A stretch of 42,173 nt of DNA from JAVJSD01 sp040219575. Its GTDB lineage: Bacteria > Planctomycetota > Planctomycetia > Pirellulales > Pirellulaceae. The stretch is taken from contig JAVJSD010000100.1 in assembly GCA_040219575.1 (NCBI GenBank), positions 1-42,173 on the forward strand. Direction: 5' to 3'. The position numbers and the translations under genes are program-made. Shown in pieces: positions 41,977 to 42,173 of this stretch. Each line of letters opens with the position of its first letter. The stretch's first letter is position 1. Below the pieces are notes generated by a model, which saw only the letters and a program-made list of their open reading frames with translations, made no database searches and had not been told where the DNA came from.

Positions 41977-42173
41977 TCGGCCGTCGCGGTGAAGCGGCCG
42001 CTGACCGGGGCGATTCACCGTTCGATTCACCGGCCAATTCACCACCACCCCCGGGGACGCACGCCTCCAACGATATTGCCAACAACGGCGGATTCCTGGA
42101 TAGGCTAATCTCTCGTGAACGCGTTCGGCCGCGGTCTGGCCGGTTTCGTAAGCAGCCATAACGTGTGTTTGGC
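41977..42173. other. Right end of the window, no firm gene
   Basis: The first part contains three short near-copies of GATTCACC at about 42012-42042, probably slippage. At 42115 a GTG opens a plus-strand frame that stays open to the end, but I find no ribosome site and only 19 codons, so I do not call it. A minus-strand frame starting at 42159 overlaps it and is equally unproven. Confidence 0.5.

Noticed and set aside
42115..42173. Short plus-strand frame open to the window end (GTG AACGCG...)
   Set aside because: Only 19 codons, no ribosome site; cannot be told from chance.

Overview
The window is GC-rich chromosomal DNA that looks like a planctomycete of the order Pirellulales. The evidence is the set of secreted protein families it carries together: PSCyt-type cytochrome domains fused to DUF1549/DUF1553 or DUF1587/1592/1588/1585, twin-arginine secreted DUF1501 and DUF1552 proteins, two sulfatases, an exo-sialidase-like protein, NHL and WD40 propeller proteins, and a Gfo/Idh/MocA oxidoreductase. 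No rRNA, tRNA, CRISPR array, transposase, integrase or phage gene was seen. All identifications come from reading the sequence; no database search was run.

Layout. (1) 1-2.9 kb: three plus-strand membrane-protein genes, an ABA4-like (DUF4281) protein and two paralogous 269-residue polytopic proteins. Each is preceded by the same 29-bp element, TGTAAC-N15-CGTACGAG, which looks like an ECF-sigma-type promoter. (2) 2.9-8.4 kb: a zinc-ribbon membrane protein, a CFA-synthase-like methyltransferase, a secreted M14 carboxypeptidase, a small lipoprotein and a secreted esterase, followed by a tandem array of a palindromic repeat. (3) 8.4-13.4 kb: a large secreted protein of unknown function, an NHL-repeat protein overlapping a hotdog thioesterase by ATGA, and a small membrane-anchored protein. 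(4) 13.4-27.4 kb: the catabolic, secreted block. A DUF1592-type cytochrome protein is followed by a DUF1552 protein, a sialidase-like protein is divergent to them, two sulfatases sit behind a zinc-ribbon gene, and a DUF1549/DUF1553 cytochrome protein is followed by a DUF1501 protein. (5) 27.4-30.5 kb: two secreted paralogs with Gly/Tyr-rich N-terminal halves and a TPR-like C-terminal domain. The first has a near-consensus sigma-54 promoter with palindromes upstream. (6) 30.7-35 kb: an OFA-type MFS transporter, a Gfo/Idh/MocA oxidoreductase and a GNAT/BioF2-like acyltransferase. (7) 35-42 kb: a minus-strand operon of c-type cytochrome/WD40 protein, large DUF1549/DUF1553 protein and ABC ATPase, then a CPBP-family intramembrane protease.

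Intergenic DNA is unusually rich in long inverted repeats without coding capacity. At least six kinds are present: an arm starting TCGTTTAACGGCAAGCCGCA (one perfect copy, one tandem array, one decayed copy, one solo arm), a related TCGTTTAACCGCA element, a GTAGCGGAAGTC palindrome (four copies in two subtypes), and three single long inverted repeats at about 13.5, 19.3 and 33.2 kb. Near 41.1 kb one of the GTAGC palindromes lies inside another perfect 25-bp inverted repeat.

The best leads are the three-gene ECF-like regulon at the left end and the sigma-54 promoter driving a Gly-rich secreted protein. Next are the repeated placement of the GTAGC palindrome between a cytochrome-domain gene and its DUF1501/DUF1552 partner, and an ABC ATPase with no visible permease in an operon with secreted DUF1553 and WD40 proteins.
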